In this document: one piece after another, positions 62,740 to 64,000 of the stretch
Position numbering within the stretch: position 1 is the first letter of the stretch
Layout: the number at the start of each line of letters is the position of its first letter
Assembly: GCF_029227915.1 (NCBI RefSeq)
Contig: NC_079887.1
Coordinates: 18,971,650-19,035,649 of the forward strand
Length of the DNA: 64,000 bases
Direction: 5' to 3'
From: Hydractinia symbiolongicarpus
Taxonomy: Eukaryota > Cnidaria > Hydrozoa > Anthoathecata > Hydractiniidae
The notes under the pieces: model-generated
What the model saw: the letters and a program-made list of their open reading frames with translations, nothing else
Told to the model about the DNA's origin: nothing
Database searches by the model: none
Translations under genes and position numbers: made by a program

Positions 62740-63130
62740 GGACGTCGTAGTCCATTGAGAGTGGAAGGATTCGGCCAATGGTAACCTGCGCAGAAACGTG
62801 GAACCACTTGACTTACGTAAAAGGCCTTTATTAGGCGTCAAAAGGCCATATGTTACGGCCTTTAAAGGTCTCTTAGCGTGGTTGACGGTGTTATAAAACC
62901 ATGGGGCAATGGAAAGCCACTTCGGACGTCGTAGACCATTAGGAGTGGAAGGATTAGAGTAATGGTAACCTGCGCAGGCACGTGGAGCAACGTAATTTAC
63001 GTGTAAGGACTTTGTTAGAAGTCAAAAGGCCATATTACGGTCGTTCGAGGCTTGTTAGCGTAGTTGACGGTGTTATTACGCCAAGGCGCAATGGAAAACA
63101 ACTTGGAACGTCTTAGGCCACTGACAACAG
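62740..63130 (+). repeat. More diverged satellite monomers
   Basis: Two adjacent monomers hold several changes not seen elsewhere in the window: GGATTCGGCCAATGG, CGCAGAAACGTGG, CTTGACTTACGTAAAAGG, a 2-bp insertion giving CCATATGTTACGG at 62,851-62,852, CCTTTAAAGGTCTC, ATTAGGAGTGG and GATTAGAGTAATGG. The period is otherwise kept. They look like older copies that escaped recent homogenisation. Confidence 0.75.
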
Positions 63131-64000
63131 AAGGATTAGACCAATGGTAACATGCGCAGACACGTGGAACCACGTGATTTACGTGTAAGGCCTTAATTAG
63201 GCGTCAAAATGCCACATTACCGTCTTTAGAGGCCCGTGCGCGTAGCTGACGGTGTTTTAAAGCCATGGCGCAACGGAAAATCACTTGGGACGTCTAAGTC
63301 TATTGAGAGTGGAAAGATTAGACCAATATTAACCTGCGCAAGCACGTGGAACCACGTGATTTACGTGTAAGGCTTTTATTAGGCATCAGAAGGCCATATT
63401 TCCACGTTTACAGGCCCGTGCGCGTAGTTGACAGTGTTTTAAAGCCGTGACGCAACGGAAAGCCACTTGGGACGTCGTAGTCCATTGAGAGTGGAAGTAT
63501 TAGACCAATGGTAACTTGCGCAGGCACGTGGAACCACGTCATTTACGTGCAAGGCTTTTATTAAGCATCAAAAGGCCATATTACAGTAGTTAGAGGACCG
63601 TGCGCGTAGTTAGCGGTGTTTTAAAGCCGTGACGCAACGGAAAACCACTTGGGACGTCGTAATCCATCGATAGTGGAAGGATTAGACCAATGGTAACCTG
63701 CGCAGACACGTGGAACCACTTGATTTACGTGAAAGGCCTTTATTTGGCGTCGAAATGCCATATTACGGCCTTTAGACGTCTCTTAGCGTGGTTGAGGGTG
63801 TTATAAAGCCTTGGGGCAATGAAAAACGACCTGGAACGTCTTAGGCCATTGACAACAAAAGGATTACAACAATGGTAACCTGCGCAGGCACGTGGAACCA
63901 CGTGATTTACGTGTAAGGCCTTAATTAGGCGTCAAACTTCCACATTACCGTCTTTAGAGGCCCGTGCGCGTAGCTGACGGTGTTTTAAAGCCATGGTGCA

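Larger units (their letters stand above)
1..64000 (+). repeat. 182-bp satellite DNA array filling the window
   Basis: The motif GACGTCGTAGTCCATTGAG or a close variant recurs every 182 bp from the first to the last base: measured unit starts at 1, 183, 365, 548, 730 and 912. Each unit reads in order: GTCGTAGTCCATTG, GATTAGACCAATGGTAACC, GCGCAGGCACGTGG, TGATTTACGTGTAAGGCC, TTATTAGGCATCAAAA, CCATATTACAGCG, GTGCGCGTAGTTGACGG, AAAGCCGTGACGCAACGG, CCACTTGGGAC. Unit length varies only between about 181 and 183 bp. The consensus is about 49% GC. Orientation is constant, and I saw no inversion and no foreign insertion. One unit is close to the DNA of one nucleosome plus linker, as in many centromeric satellites. 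Centromeric or pericentromeric location is inference. Nothing in the array encodes a protein. Confidence 0.97.
39738..64000 (+). repeat. Array domain III: GACGTCTCTTAGCG-type monomers in 11-, 8-, 29-, 12- and 10-monomer repeats
   Basis: The hallmark is a monomer with CCTTTAGACGTCTCTTAGCG, GTGGTTGAGGGTG and GGGGCAATGAAAAA, first seen near 41,040 and repeated to the window end. Other frequent types carry CATATTTCCACGTTTACAGG, ATTACAGTAGTTAGAGG and CACGTCATTTACGTGCAAGG. Islands of domain-I-type monomers occur near 48,815-49,130, 54,090-54,400, 56,080-56,370 and 59,757-60,740. The array runs off the window end inside a monomer, so its true right boundary is unknown. Confidence 0.78.

Noticed and set aside
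1-64000. CRISPR array
   Set aside because: Repeats are 182 bp with variation spread along the unit, with no short constant repeats separated by unique spacers and no cas genes.
13468-64000. CENP-B box
   Set aside because: I searched around TTCGG, CGGG and CCCG words for the TTCGnnnnAnnCGGG core on both strands in the common monomers and found none. TTCCGTTGCGTCACGG on the minus strand is only loosely similar and misses core bases.
1-64000. Known satellite families such as human alpha satellite or the Arabidopsis 178-bp repeat
   Set aside because: Unit length and sequence words do not fit those families as I know them. A database search would be needed to name the family.
1-64000. rDNA intergenic spacer repeats or telomere-adjacent repeats
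   Set aside because: No rRNA coding sequence and no telomeric short repeat runs were seen in the window.

Overview
The whole 64-kb window is one uninterrupted tandem array of a satellite DNA with a repeat unit of 182 bp (roughly 350 units). All units I examined run head to tail in the same orientation. I see no protein-coding gene, rRNA, tRNA, CRISPR array, transposon or other non-satellite sequence. The longest open frames are only 60-73 codons, and identical ones reappear only where the satellite sequence itself is repeated. This points to a eukaryotic chromosome, most plausibly a centromeric or pericentromeric array (or another large heterochromatic block). The species cannot be named from sequence alone: the unit is not human alpha satellite (171 bp) and I do not recognise it as another well-known family. 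Plant, animal and kinetoplastid origins all stay open. The consensus unit is about 49% GC by hand count and is not CpG-depleted.

The array is a patchwork of higher-order repeats, meaning blocks of several different monomers duplicated together. Three domains can be told apart by which monomer variants they hold. Domain I (1 to about 13,467) has a 5-monomer repeat at its left edge, a 30-monomer repeat (shift 5,459-5,460 bp), a 9-monomer tandem duplication (1,638 bp) and a 7-monomer tandem repeat (1,274 bp). Domain II (about 13,468-39,737) is dominated by monomers with a perfect 10-bp-arm dyad or with a TTAATTAGG core. It holds segmental copies at shifts of 5,275, 7,639, 9,640 and 10,185 bp, and a 31-monomer (5,640-bp) duplication whose 5,243-bp copies differ at only two positions that I found. 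Domain III (about 39,738-64,000) is dominated by a GACGTCTCTTAGCGTGG monomer variant. It contains a 363-bp dimer, then 11-, 8-, 29-, 12- and 10-monomer repeats, plus islands of domain-I-type monomers.

Almost every shift is a multiple of 182 bp, give or take a few bases, so the duplications happened in register. That is what unequal crossing-over, gene conversion or template switching between aligned monomers would produce. The most striking single observation is a 454-bp stretch in domain I (6,923-7,376) that I read as identical to one 54.9 kb away in domain III (61,841-62,294), although the corresponding place in the paralogous domain-I copy holds different monomers. Possible functional signals, all inferred, are the recurrent dyads and the paired CACGTG palindromes at a fixed place in the monomer. 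All comparisons were made by eye; identities and boundaries are approximate to a few bases unless stated otherwise.
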